From: Haemophilus sp. CCUG 60358
GTDB lineage: Bacteria; Pseudomonadota; Gammaproteobacteria; Enterobacterales; Pasteurellaceae
DNA: 13,457 bases
Assembly: GCF_001679485.1 (NCBI RefSeq)
Contig: NZ_LZOZ01000020.1
Span: 48,571-62,027, forward strand
Reading direction: 5' to 3'
The position numbers and the translations under genes were made by a program. The notes under the pieces are model-generated. The model had not been told where the DNA came from. It made no database searches and saw only the letters and a list, made by a program, of their open reading frames with translations. This document shows positions 6,584 through 13,457 of the stretch, piece by piece (position 1 is the first letter of the stretch; every line of letters begins with the position of its first letter).

Positions 6584-7531
6584 ATGAATATCGTATTTTT
6601 AGACAGCACGGCAATTCCGAAACATATTCCTATTCCTCGTCCAAGCTTTCCGCATAACTGGGTAGAGTATGAATATACTTCTGCGGAGCAAACTATTGAG
6701 CGAGCAAAAGACGCGGATATTATTATCACCAGTAAAGTGATTTTAAGCCGTGAGGTGTTGCAACAACTACCTAAATTAAAATTGATTGCTATCACCGCAA
6801 CAGGCACCAATAACGTGGATTTAGACGCGGCAAAAGAATTGGGCGTGGCGATTAAAAATGTGACGGGCTATTCTGCTACGACGGTACCTGAACATGTGTT
6901 GGGGATGATTTTTGCGTTAAAACATAGTCTAGCAGGTTGGCAACGCGATCAAATAACCGGTAAATGGACAGAGAGCAAACAGTTCTGCTACTTTGATTAT
7001 CCCATTACGGATGTTAAAGGTTCAACGTTAGGCGTGTTTGGAAAAGGTTGTTTAGGTACAGAAGTGGGGCGTTTAGCAGAACTTTTAGGCATGAAAGTGC
7101 TTTATGCTGAACATCGAAATGCCACAACGTGCCGTGAAGGTTACACGCCTTTTGAAGAGGTGATAAAACAGGCCGATATTCTGACATTGCATTGTGCATT
7201 GACTGAAACAACTAAAAATTTAATCAATCAAGAAACCTTGTCACTTTGTAAGAAAGGTGCGTATTTAATCAATACTGGTCGTGGTCCATTGATTGACGAG
7301 CAAGCAGTTTGTGACGCATTAAAATCAGGACAATTAGGTGGTGCCGCATTAGATGTGTTAGTGAAAGAACCACCAGAGAAAAATAATCCACTGATTGAAT
7401 TAGCGAAAACGATGCCGAATTTAATTATCACACCTCATATTGCTTGGGCGAGTGATAGCGCGGTAACCACGCTAACAAAAAAAGTGACGCAAAATATTGA
7501 AGATTTCGTTCAACAATTAAATCAAAAATAA
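6584..7531 (+). CDS. D-2-hydroxyacid dehydrogenase, NAD-dependent
   Basis: Cytoplasmic oxidoreductase of the D-isomer-specific 2-hydroxyacid dehydrogenase family, 315 residues, resembling the hydroxypyruvate/glycerate dehydrogenase branch. The exact substrate cannot be told. The Rossmann domain is inserted in the catalytic domain: GKGCLG (153-158) is the nucleotide loop, and an acidic Glu176 ends beta-2 (YAEHRN), favouring NAD. Catalytic Arg233 (INTGRGPLIDE), Glu262 (KEPP) and His285 (TPHIAW) are all in place, so the enzyme should be active. A strong ribosome site, AAGGAG, precedes ATG 6584. I recall an H. influenzae homologue, HI_1556, in the same neighbourhood. Its stop overlaps the lolC start, tying it to the Lol operon although no functional link is known. 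Confidence 0.9.
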   Translation: MNIVFLDSTAIPKHIPIPRPSFPHNWVEYEYTSAEQTIERAKDADIIITSKVILSREVLQQLPKLKLIAITATGTNNVDLDAAKELGVAIKNVTGYSATTVPEHVLGMIFALKHSLAGWQRDQITGKWTESKQFCYFDYPITDVKGSTLGVFGKGCLGTEVGRLAELLGMKVLYAEHRNATTCREGYTPFEEVIKQADILTLHCALTETTKNLINQETLSLCKKGAYLINTGRGPLIDEQAVCDALKSGQLGGAALDVLVKEPPEKNNPLIELAKTMPNLIITPHIAWASDSAVTTLTKKVTQNIEDFVQQLNQK

Positions 7532-8712
7532 TGAATTTACCTATTTCTTTATACGTCGCCCTGCGATATTGGCGGGCAAAAAGCGCTGATCGTTTTGGGC
7601 GACTTGTTGCTAATTTGGCAAGCTTTGGCATCGTACTGGGTGTGATGGCATTGATTATTGTGCTTTCTGTCATGAATGGACTAGAAGGCTATCAAAAACA
7701 ACAGGTGCTTTCGAGCATTCCGCATGCGATTGTTAGCCAAGAAGCGCCTATTCCGGCAGAAAAACCGCTTGAAAATACACCGCACTTTGTGCAAAAAGCC
7801 GTGCCGATTAATACGACGAATGTTGTGTTTCAAACAGCAAAAGGCGTGAGTGCAGGACAAGTGATTGGTATTCAGTCTTTTTCAGATGATCCTTTATTAG
7901 AAGATATCGATCCTAGTCAGTTTAACCAACTTTTACCGCAAGGTGAGTTTAAGTTAGTTATGGGCGATAAGTTAGCCCAAAAATTAGGCTTAGCAGTGGG
8001 TGATAAGGTTCGTTTAATGATTACGGAAAACAGCCAGTACACCCCATTTGGTCGCGTCCCGATGCAGCGTTTATTTACGGTGAGCGAGCTTTACTATGAT
8101 TATGGCGAAGCGTCAGGCTATGAAGTTTTTGCTAATTTAGCCGATATTGGTCGCCTAATGCGTATTCAGCCAGGCGAAGCTCAAGGCTATCGTTTATTCC
8201 TAGATGATCCTTTCCAAATCACAGAATTACCAACCTATTTCAAAGAGAGTCATATCAGTGACTGGCGTGTCCAAAAAGGGGAGTTTTTCCAAGCGGTCCG
8301 TATGGAAAAAAATATGATGGGCTTGTTGATTAGCTTAATTATTGTTGTTGCGATTTCAAATATCGTGACCTCATTAAGTTTAATGGTGGTGGATAAACAA
8401 GGGGAAATCGCTATTTTGCAAACGCAAGGTGTGACTAAATCACAAGTGCGTTCGATCTTTATTTATCAAGGTTTATTGGTGGGGCTAGTGGGCACATTGA
8501 TTGGTGCTGTACTGGGTGTATTAATCACCTTAAACCTTGGGGCAATTTTAAGTGCGGTCAATCCAAACGGTGTTTTCTTGCCAACATCCATTGAGCCTGT
8601 GCAAGTCATTATTGTGATAGCCTTTTCTTTATTGTTATCTTTATTATCAACCATTTATCCAGCTTATCGTGCGGCAAAAACTGAGCCGGCGGAAGCATTA
8701 CGTTATGAGTAA
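7531..8712 (+). CDS. lolC: Lipoprotein-releasing ABC transporter permease LolC
   Basis: Inner-membrane subunit of LolCDE, which extracts outer-membrane lipoproteins from the inner membrane and passes them to the periplasmic carrier LolA. 393 residues: an N-terminal membrane segment (about 30-50, LGVMALIIVLSVMNG), a large periplasmic domain (51-260), then three more segments (about 265-285, 312-338, 356-378). The loop TPFGRVPMQR (171-180) corresponds to the LolA-binding hook of LolC, which supports LolC rather than LolE. 'DKQGEIAILQTQG' (288-300) is the cytoplasmic coupling segment contacting the ATPase, and the C-terminus YPAYRAAKTEPAEALRYE is typical. ATG overlaps the preceding stop (TAATG). 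Uptake signals are at 7779 and 8550 inside the gene. Confidence 0.95.
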   Translation: MNLPISLYVALRYWRAKSADRFGRLVANLASFGIVLGVMALIIVLSVMNGLEGYQKQQVLSSIPHAIVSQEAPIPAEKPLENTPHFVQKAVPINTTNVVFQTAKGVSAGQVIGIQSFSDDPLLEDIDPSQFNQLLPQGEFKLVMGDKLAQKLGLAVGDKVRLMITENSQYTPFGRVPMQRLFTVSELYYDYGEASGYEVFANLADIGRLMRIQPGEAQGYRLFLDDPFQITELPTYFKESHISDWRVQKGEFFQAVRMEKNMMGLLISLIIVVAISNIVTSLSLMVVDKQGEIAILQTQGVTKSQVRSIFIYQGLLVGLVGTLIGAVLGVLITLNLGAILSAVNPNGVFLPTSIEPVQVIIVIAFSLLLSLLSTIYPAYRAAKTEPAEALRYE

Positions 8713-8715
8713 AAT

Positions 8716-9399
8716 ATGAATAACTACTTATTAGAATGCCAAAATATTAATAAATTTTACCAAGAAGGCGAGAACCAAACTCAAGTATTAAAAGGCGTAA
8801 GCTTTGCCATGAAACCACAAGAATTAGTGGCGATTGTGGGGAGTTCTGGTTCGGGAAAAAGTACTTTATTGCACACCTTAGGCGGCTTAGATCAGCCAAG
8901 CAGTGGAGAAGTGTTTATTAAAGGGCAATCTTTGCAAAAAGCGTCTGAAAGTGAATTGGCTAAATTACGTAACCAAAATCTAGGTTTTGTGTATCAATTT
9001 CACCATTTAATGGCAGATTTTACTGCGTTAGAAAATGTGATGATGCCGATGTTAATTGGTCGTCAGAATAAAACAGAAGCAAAAGATCGTGCTGAAAAAA
9101 TATTAGGCGCAGTAGGCTTAAGTCATCGCATTACCCATCGTCCATCTGCCCTTTCGGGGGGAGAACGTCAACGTGTGGCGATTGCTCGTGCATTAGTGAA
9201 TAATCCAGCTCTTGTCTTAGCCGATGAACCAACCGGTAACTTGGATCATAAAACTACCGAAAGTATTTTTGAATTAATTCAAACCTTGAATGCGGAACAA
9301 AATATTGCGTTTTTATTGGTTACGCATGATATGTCATTGGCGCAAAAACTGTCTCGTTGTTTAACTATGCAAGACGGCATTTTGAAGGAAGGTGCATAA
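8716..9399 (+). CDS. lolD: Lipoprotein-releasing ABC transporter ATPase LolD
   Basis: Cytoplasmic ATPase that powers LolCDE, 227 residues, full length. Walker [10 protein letters not shown] (42-50), Q-loop Gln94, ABC signature LSGGE (146-150), Walker B ALVLADE (165-171), D-loop 'GNLD' (174-177) and H-loop His204 are all intact. The Q-loop region '[21 protein letters not shown]' spans 91-111 and is characteristic of LolD. It starts 3 bases after the lolC stop and its stop overlaps the lolE start, so the three subunits are probably made together. An in-frame GTG/TTG start further upstream is not needed. Confidence 0.96.
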   Translation: MNNYLLECQNINKFYQEGENQTQVLKGVSFAMKPQELVAIVGSSGSGKSTLLHTLGGLDQPSSGEVFIKGQSLQKASESELAKLRNQNLGFVYQFHHLMADFTALENVMMPMLIGRQNKTEAKDRAEKILGAVGLSHRITHRPSALSGGERQRVAIARALVNNPALVLADEPTGNLDHKTTESIFELIQTLNAEQNIAFLLVTHDMSLAQKLSRCLTMQDGILKEGA

Positions 9400-10649
9400 T
9401 GAATACGCCTTTTTTCATTAGTTGGCGTTATCAGCGGGGCAAGCAAAAGAATCCGTTGGTGGCGTTAATTTCAAAATTCTCTGCTATCGGTATCGCCCTT
9501 GGCGTAGCGGTATTGATTGTCGGATTAAGTGCCATGAATGGTTTCGAGCGTGAATTAAACTCGCGCATTTTGGCTGTCGTGCCACATGCGGAAATCACAG
9601 TAAATCCACAGGGCAATGAAGCCACATTAAACCATTGGCAAAGGTTAGCCGAACGTCTAAAAAAGAACAAAAAAATAACCGCACTTTCACCTTTTGTGAG
9701 TTTTACTGCCTTAGTTGAAAATGGCAATAAACTCAAAGTCGTTCAAGTGAAGGGGGTTGATAAACAAGCTGAAGATCAAGTGAGTTCTCTCGGTAAGTTT
9801 GTGGAAGGCGATGGCTGGCAAAAATTCGCAGAAGAAGGTGGATTGGTGCTGGGCTCTGGTATTGCCAAAGAGTTAGATGTTAAAGCAGGCGATTGGGTGT
9901 CGTTATTAATCTCTCAACCAAATGGCGAAGATCAAATAGCTCAACCTAATCGTGAGCGTGTTCAAGTGACCGCTATTTTACGTTTAGATGGTCAGTTAGA
10001 CCACAGTTATGCCTTACTGGCATTGCCTCAAGCACAAGAATTAATGGGGTATCGCGAAGATCAAATCACCGGTGTTGAATTGAAAGTGGATGATCCATTT
10101 AAAGTACAAGACATGGATTATTCGATGCTGAATGATTATCCGCAACTGCTTTATATTCAAAACTGGGTGGCAAAATTTGGCTATATGTATCGTGATATTC
10201 AGCTTATCCGTACAGTGATGTATATCGCCATGGTGCTTGTAATTGGGGTGGCGTGTTTTAATATCGTTTCAACCTTAATTATGGCGGTAAAAGATAAGCA
10301 AGGTGATATTGCGATTATGCGAACCCTGGGGGCGAATAATGGCTTTATTAAGCAGATCTTTATTTGGTATGGTTTGCTTGCAGGAATGAAAGGATGTTTG
10401 ATTGGTATCGTGTTAGGTGTCGTACTTGCCCTTAATCTCACGCCGATTATTCAAGGCATCGAGACATTACTCGGTAAAAAACTGTTATCAGATGGCATCT
10501 ATTTCGTTGATTTCTTACCAAGTGAATTACATTGGTTCGATGTTGTATTAGTTCTCGTGGCGGCATTGGTATTGAGTTTACTCGCCAGTCTTTATCCAGC
10601 CAGTCGAGCCGCGAAGTTACAACCGGCTCAAGTATTGAGTAATCATTAA
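9399..10649 (+). CDS. lolE: Lipoprotein-releasing ABC transporter permease LolE
   Basis: Second membrane subunit of LolCDE, which receives lipoproteins from the inner membrane. From ATG 9399 it has 416 residues. It begins [20 protein letters not shown], the standard family start; the longer frame to 9357 lies inside lolD. One membrane segment near 28-48 (GIALGVAVLIVGLSAMNGFE) is followed by a periplasmic domain to about 270, then three membrane segments. The coupling stretch 'DKQGDIAIMRTLGA' resembles that of LolC, and the C-terminus is YPASRAAKLQPAQVLSNH. The region equivalent to the LolC hook lacks the TPFGRVP loop, as expected of LolE. The start overlaps the lolD stop (TAATG). It is the last gene of the operon. 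Confidence 0.95.
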   Translation: MNTPFFISWRYQRGKQKNPLVALISKFSAIGIALGVAVLIVGLSAMNGFERELNSRILAVVPHAEITVNPQGNEATLNHWQRLAERLKKNKKITALSPFVSFTALVENGNKLKVVQVKGVDKQAEDQVSSLGKFVEGDGWQKFAEEGGLVLGSGIAKELDVKAGDWVSLLISQPNGEDQIAQPNRERVQVTAILRLDGQLDHSYALLALPQAQELMGYREDQITGVELKVDDPFKVQDMDYSMLNDYPQLLYIQNWVAKFGYMYRDIQLIRTVMYIAMVLVIGVACFNIVSTLIMAVKDKQGDIAIMRTLGANNGFIKQIFIWYGLLAGMKGCLIGIVLGVVLALNLTPIIQGIETLLGKKLLSDGIYFVDFLPSELHWFDVVLVLVAALVLSLLASLYPASRAAKLQPAQVLSNH

Positions 10650-10651
10650 TA

Positions 10652-10689
10652 AAAAAATCAGGGATTAAGTATTTAATCCCTGATTTTTT
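10652..10689. terminator. Bidirectional terminator between lolE and zapG
   Basis: Positions 10652-10668 and 10673-10689 are perfect 17-bp complements around the loop GTAT. The core is ATCAGGGATTAA, with A6 on the left and T6 on the right, so it can end transcription from both lolE (+) and zapG (-), which converge here. Confidence 0.95.
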
Positions 10690-10708
10690 ATTGTTCAACC
10701 ATTAATCA

Positions 10709-11119
10709 TTATTGGTTTTCTTTATCTGTTTTTAATAAGCCAGATGAACCTTCAGAATAATCGCGAGGTGGTTCTTCAGATTTACTTTCTGATGAGGCAG
10801 TCACTAGCTGTTGAGTAAATAAACCTTTATTGGCAGGCTTGTTACCGAGTAAAGTTTCAGATGAAACCGCGTAATGACGATACAGTTTTTGATAATCACC
10901 AATTAAGGTTTTAAATAATTCGGCACTTTCAGCAAAATGTTTTTCAAGTTGTGCTTGTTGATCGCTTAACTGTGTTTTCACTTCTTTTAGCTCAGCTTCT
11001 GTCTGAACTTGTTTTTTAACTGAGCCTTTCGTTAAACGTAATAATAAATAGCCTAAGATTACGCCAACCACAAGCCCAATCACAGCGGCTTGCCATATTT
11101 CTGGTATCCATGATTGCAT
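10709..11119 (-). CDS. zapG: Z-ring-associated protein ZapG (YhcB, DUF1043)
   Basis: Inner-membrane protein of the YhcB/ZapG family, tied to cell division and envelope growth; it binds several divisome and elongasome proteins in E. coli. 136 residues: one N-terminal membrane helix (about 10-28, AAVIGLVVGVILGYLLL), a coiled-coil region (about 33-75, ending KHFAESAELFKTL), then the family stretch DYQKLYRHYAVSSETLL (75-91) and, near the C-terminus, the conserved PPRDYSEGSSGLL (117-129). Length matches E. coli YhcB (about 132). The ribosome site is weak (GAAG about 8 bases upstream). It lies 89 bases downstream of the RidA-family gene on the same strand. Confidence 0.92.
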   Translation of the reverse strand: MQSWIPEIWQAAVIGLVVGVILGYLLLRLTKGSVKKQVQTEAELKEVKTQLSDQQAQLEKHFAESAELFKTLIGDYQKLYRHYAVSSETLLGNKPANKGLFTQQLVTASSESKSEEPPRDYSEGSSGLLKTDKENQ

Positions 11120-11195
11120 ACATTACTTCTTATTTTGAATTCAGTGTTAGTGTAAAGGAAAATCGAAAAACTTTCTTTGCGGTTGATCACATTTT

Positions 11196-11218
11196 GAAAA
11201 AGCTGTGTTTACACGGCT
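11196..11218 (-). terminator. Possible weak terminator at the end of the RidA-family gene
   Basis: On the - strand AGCCGTG and CACAGCT (11218-11212 and 11207-11201) form a 7-base stem with one C-A mismatch around the loop TAAA, and T-residues follow. The UAA stop codon of the RidA-family gene lies inside the loop. The mismatch makes it weak, so some transcripts may read on into zapG. Confidence 0.35.
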
Positions 11219-11559
11219 GCAATAATAACGATTTCAACTTTCCAATCAGAATCTGCAAGTTTCGCTTCTACCGTTGCTCGGCTTGGTGGGTTTTGGCTAT
11301 CGACCCATTCATCCCATGCTTGGTTGAGTTGAGCATAATCCGCCATATTAGCAAGGAAGATTTGCGAGGTAAGAATTTTACTTTTTTCAGAACCAATTTC
11401 TGCCAATAATTTATCGATCAGTGAAAGGACTTCTTTGGTTTGCTCGTAAGCATTTTGCTTAACGGTTTTTTCCGGTACTTGGCCTGCAAAATAGGCAGTA
11501 TTGTTATGAATGACCACTTCAGACAAGCGTTTGCTTGGTTGAATGCGTTGAATCGACAT
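11209..11559 (-). CDS. RidA/YjgF-family protein (YoaB-like)
   Basis: Small cytoplasmic protein of the Rid (YjgF/YER057c/UK114) superfamily. RidA itself hydrolyses reactive enamine/imine intermediates; this protein looks closer to E. coli YoaB, whose substrate is not settled. ATG 11559 gives 116 residues and is preceded by AAGGAG at good spacing. A longer frame to 11658 is rejected because it crosses the promoter region and has no family match. Arg94 in PPSRATVEAKL (91-101) corresponds to the carboxylate-binding Arg105 of RidA, and Glu109 in 'KVEIV' fits the family signature, so an active deaminase is possible. 'VVIHNNTAYFAGQVPE' (15-30) is also family-typical. It probably has its own promoter (11589-11617). 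Confidence 0.88.
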   Translation of the reverse strand: MSIQRIQPSKRLSEVVIHNNTAYFAGQVPEKTVKQNAYEQTKEVLSLIDKLLAEIGSEKSKILTSQIFLANMADYAQLNQAWDEWVDSQNPPSRATVEAKLADSDWKVEIVIIAAV

Positions 11560-11588
11560 AATGGCTCCTTTTTGATGAAGATAATTCC

Positions 11589-11639
11589 ATTCTAAAGGTG
11601 GTTTTAGACTTTGTAAATCAAGAAATTGTGAGATAAAAT
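11589..11639. promoter_or_regulatory. Back-to-back promoters with overlapping -35 boxes
   Basis: Rightward: TTGTAA (11611-11616), 17 bases, then TAAAAT (11634-11639), 32 bases before the YwiC-like start. Leftward: TTTACA (complement of 11612-11617), 17 bases, then TAGAAT (complement of 11589-11594), 30 bases before the RidA-family start. Both have ideal spacing and 4-5 of 6 consensus bases per box. The -35 boxes share five bases, so two polymerases could not bind at once. Confidence 0.6.
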
Positions 11640-11670
11640 AATTGAGAATTTTTATCAACTAAAGGAAACT

Positions 11671-12387
11671 ATGAAACTCCTGATTTCGAATCAATATGGC
11701 GCCATTGTGATGGCATTATTGCCTTTTGTTTATGGTATGTTATTAGCTTCACCCGTTTGGGCGCATTTCTTTTTGCTTTTAGCTTGGTTCACGATGTATT
11801 TGCTGAGTTACCCAATGCTGAGTCTCTTTAAAGGCAAAAATATGGCGGAATATAAAAAGTGGACAATCATCTATGGTGTTGCAGCTTTTTTATTTGCGCT
11901 TCCTGCTATTTTTTATAACTGGCAAATTCTTTTCTTTATTGCAGCCATGTTTCCTTTTGTGTTGGTGAGTATCTATTACACTAAGAAAAAAGATGAACGT
12001 AATCTTCTCAATGATTTAGCGGGTATTGCGATTTTTGCCCTTGCAGGTATGGGATCCTATTATTTTTCTGACCGCACTTTTGACGAAAAAATCTGGTGGG
12101 TGGCGCTGTATCCAAGTCTCTTTTTTATAGGCGCGACGCTTTATGTCAAATCAATGATGCGTGAACGCAAAAATCCGCTTTATCTCAAAGCCTCTATTAT
12201 TTTCCACGTGCTTTGTGTACTCGGTTGCTTGTTTACCCAACAATATGTCTTATCACTTGCTTTTGTGCCGGCGTTAATTCGTGCCATTTATTTACCAACC
12301 AAGAAACTTTCGGTTAAGCAAGTCGGTCTAATAGAATTCGGAACATCCGCCATTTTTTTGATTATTTTATTGATAGCGACATTATAA
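11671..12387 (+). CDS. YwiC-like polytopic membrane protein
   Basis: Integral inner-membrane protein of 238 residues in the YwiC-like family; its function is unknown. It starts MKLLISNQYGAIVMALLPFV, where 'NQ(Y/H)GA..M.LLPF' is the family hallmark. Hydrophobic segments are visible at about 10-27, 30-48, 66-84, 88-104, 117-135, 143-158, 176-196 and 220-237, suggesting seven or eight helices with short charged loops (KKKDERN 105-111, MRERKNP 163-169). AAGGAAA lies 5 bases before ATG 11671. The stop codon is one base from the start of the Sel1-repeat gene, so the two are probably one transcript. An uptake signal sits in the coding region at 12071. Confidence 0.8.
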   Translation: MKLLISNQYGAIVMALLPFVYGMLLASPVWAHFFLLLAWFTMYLLSYPMLSLFKGKNMAEYKKWTIIYGVAAFLFALPAIFYNWQILFFIAAMFPFVLVSIYYTKKKDERNLLNDLAGIAIFALAGMGSYYFSDRTFDEKIWWVALYPSLFFIGATLYVKSMMRERKNPLYLKASIIFHVLCVLGCLFTQQYVLSLAFVPALIRAIYLPTKKLSVKQVGLIEFGTSAIFLIILLIATL

Positions 12388-12388
12388 G

Positions 12389-13063
12389 ATGAAGACATTA
12401 GCCAAACTTTTATTCCTCACCACGCTCACCTTAAGCAGTTCAGCATTTGCGATGAAAACCATTGATTTGGTCGATAAAGCGCAAATGACAGAGCAGCAAA
12501 AAATGGATCTGGTGCAAAAACTGGCTGAGAAACAAGATTGGAAAGCCGTTTTTGAAATTATGTATCCTTTAGCTTTGGAAGGTAATTTACAAGCTCAAAG
12601 CAATTTAGGGATGCTTTATAATTTAGGCCGTGGAGTAGATGAAAATAAAGAGTTGGCTTATTGGTGGTTTAGTGAAGCTGCTGAGCGAGGCAGTATTAAA
12701 GCTATCAATAATTTGGCGGTCATGTATTTCAACGGCAACAACTATGTAAAACAAGATACCGCTCAAGCGATTAAATTATTTGAAATCAGTGCGACAAAAG
12801 ATCCTGATGCCATGCTTACATTAGGGGAAATTTATACCAATCAGAAAGAATTTACTAAAGCCTTTGAATGGTTCCAAAAAGCGGCGAATGCGAGCAGCAA
12901 TGAGGGGCGATTCCGTTTGGCTCGTTTGTATGAAGAAGGGATTGGGACACAAGTGAATATTGGTTTGGCTAAATTGCTTTATTTGGAAATTATGAATACG
13001 GCGAAAAAGGATGAAATCAAAGAAATCGCCAGACAGCGATTACAACGTTTAAGCTTGTATTAA
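12389..13063 (+). CDS. Secreted Sel1/TPR-repeat protein
   Basis: 224-residue protein with a clear Sec signal peptide: Lys3/Lys6, hydrophobic core 7-18, and an AFA site with cleavage likely after Ala21. No lipobox cysteine is present, so a soluble periplasmic protein is expected. About four helical repeats follow: 67-99 (AQSNLGMLYNLGRGVDENKE then AYWWFSEAAERG), 103-137, 138-168 and 171-203 (GRFRLARLYEEGIGTQVNIG). The pattern A..LG..Y..G.GV....A..WF..AA is that of Sel1 repeats, which act as protein-protein scaffolds. Its partner is unknown; the YwiC-like protein is a candidate because the genes are 1 base apart. No independent ribosome site is obvious, suggesting coupling. An insertion sequence lies about 20 bases after the stop. 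Confidence 0.82.
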   Translation: MKTLAKLLFLTTLTLSSSAFAMKTIDLVDKAQMTEQQKMDLVQKLAEKQDWKAVFEIMYPLALEGNLQAQSNLGMLYNLGRGVDENKELAYWWFSEAAERGSIKAINNLAVMYFNGNNYVKQDTAQAIKLFEISATKDPDAMLTLGEIYTNQKEFTKAFEWFQKAANASSNEGRFRLARLYEEGIGTQVNIGLAKLLYLEIMNTAKKDEIKEIARQRLQRLSLY

Positions 13064-13081
13064 GAAAAAGTGCGGTTGATT

Positions 13082-13457
13082 TGATCTGACCCCAAAAATC
13101 TGGACTATTCACATGAGGACTGACGACGATATTGTATCGGACTCAGTCCTTTTAATTTTAGTTGAATCCGTCGATGATTATAGTAATCCAAATAATCCCT
13201 TACCGCATTAACTATCTCCTCTCGCGTATTAAATTCCCGACTATAAAAGCATTCCGTTTTTAATCGTCCAAAGAAACTCTCCATCGCGGCATTATCCAAA
13301 CAGTTTCCTTTCCTTGACATACTTTGTATGATGCCGTGCTCAGCAAGAATTTGACGATAAGCCGCCATCTGATATTGCCAGCCTTGGTCTGAATGTAAAA
13401 TGCTACCACTTGTTTTATCTAATCGTTTAACCGCCAGCTTTAACATCTTCTCCACCT
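13082..13457 (-). mobile_element. IS3-family insertion sequence, 3' end (runs out of window)
   Basis: The transposase of an IS3-family element reads leftwards and ends at 13105. About 20 bases further is a sequence starting TGATCTGACCCCAAAAATCT (13082-13101), in the style of IS3-family terminal repeats (TG start, run of C then A). The exact end lies between about 13078 and 13088; it cannot be fixed because the other terminus and the target duplication are outside the window. Confidence 0.75.
13105..13457 (-). CDS. IS3-family transposase (OrfB), C-terminal part
   Basis: C-terminal ~117 residues of a DDE transposase with the rve integrase-core fold; the N-terminal part lies beyond the right edge. 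Counting from the GTG at 13455, the second catalytic Asp is at 23 (HSDQGWQY) and the catalytic Glu at 59 (AAMESFFGRLKTE), 35 residues apart as in the DD(35)E class. 'QSMSRKGNCLDNAAMES' and the ending 'YYNHRRIQLKLKGLSPIQYR' are typical of the IS150-like branch. The visible part has no frameshift or stop, so the element may be intact. OrfA and the programmed frameshift site would be to the right. Confidence 0.9.
   Translation of the reverse strand, partial: VEKMLKLAVKRLDKTSGSILHSDQGWQYQMAAYRQILAEHGIIQSMSRKGNCLDNAAMESFFGRLKTECFYSREFNTREEIVNAVRDYLDYYNHRRIQLKLKGLSPIQYRRQSSCE

Noticed and set aside
9357..9398. Upstream start for LolE inside lolD
   Set aside because: It overlaps lolD by 42 bases in another frame, and the 9399 start gives the standard LolE N-terminus with a TAATG overlap.
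11110..11409. Plus-strand frame of 99 codons over the RidA-family gene
   Set aside because: It is antisense to a well-supported RidA-family gene, has no ribosome site and no recognisable motif.
11560..11658. Longer start for the RidA-family protein
   Set aside because: The extra 33 residues cover the divergent promoter region, while ATG 11559 has a strong AAGGAG and gives the family length.

Overview
The window looks like a chromosomal segment of a Haemophilus-type member of the Pasteurellaceae. Twelve perfect copies of the 9-base Hin-type uptake signal sequence (AAGTGCGGT or its complement) lie between 2112 and 13076. The housekeeping proteins (RF1, PrmC, SirB1, KdsA, LolCDE, ZapG) are of gamma-proteobacterial type. 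I would guess the H. influenzae/H. parainfluenzae group, but the species cannot be fixed from sequence alone.

Left accessory end (1-2162). An AT-rich CadD-family transporter gene (139-753) sits between short GC-rich sequences. Downstream are two gene stubs: the first 37 codons of an NnrS-like membrane protein (+ strand), and the first ~32 codons of an Ohr/OsmC peroxide-resistance protein (- strand), joined tail to tail near 985. An intact AraC-family regulator gene (1211-2071) diverges from the ohr stub across a short promoter region containing a dyad. No uptake signal lies in the first 2.1 kb. The NnrS stub resembles Neisseria proteins as I remember them, so this end reads as a recombination scar with material from another upper-airway genus (inference).

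Core block (2196-10689, + strand). epmC (EF-P hydroxylase) is followed by a terminator. Then come prfA-prmC-sirB1-kdsA, with the first three joined by TAATG overlaps. They are closed by a terminator built from two inverted uptake signals. A second tight group follows: a 2-hydroxyacid dehydrogenase, lolC, lolD and lolE, ending in a perfect 17-bp bidirectional terminator. Together these genes serve translation (EF-P modification, termination, release-factor methylation) and the outer envelope (Kdo for LPS, lipoprotein export).

Right block (10690-13457). zapG and a RidA-family gene run on the - strand. Divergent from them, a YwiC-like membrane protein and a secreted Sel1/TPR-repeat protein run on the + strand. 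The two directions share a 100-base gap with two well-formed promoters whose -35 boxes overlap. The window ends inside an IS3-family insertion sequence lying just after a lone uptake signal.

I saw no CRISPR array, tRNA, rRNA, prophage or recognisable defence system. The most unusual region is the mosaic left end.
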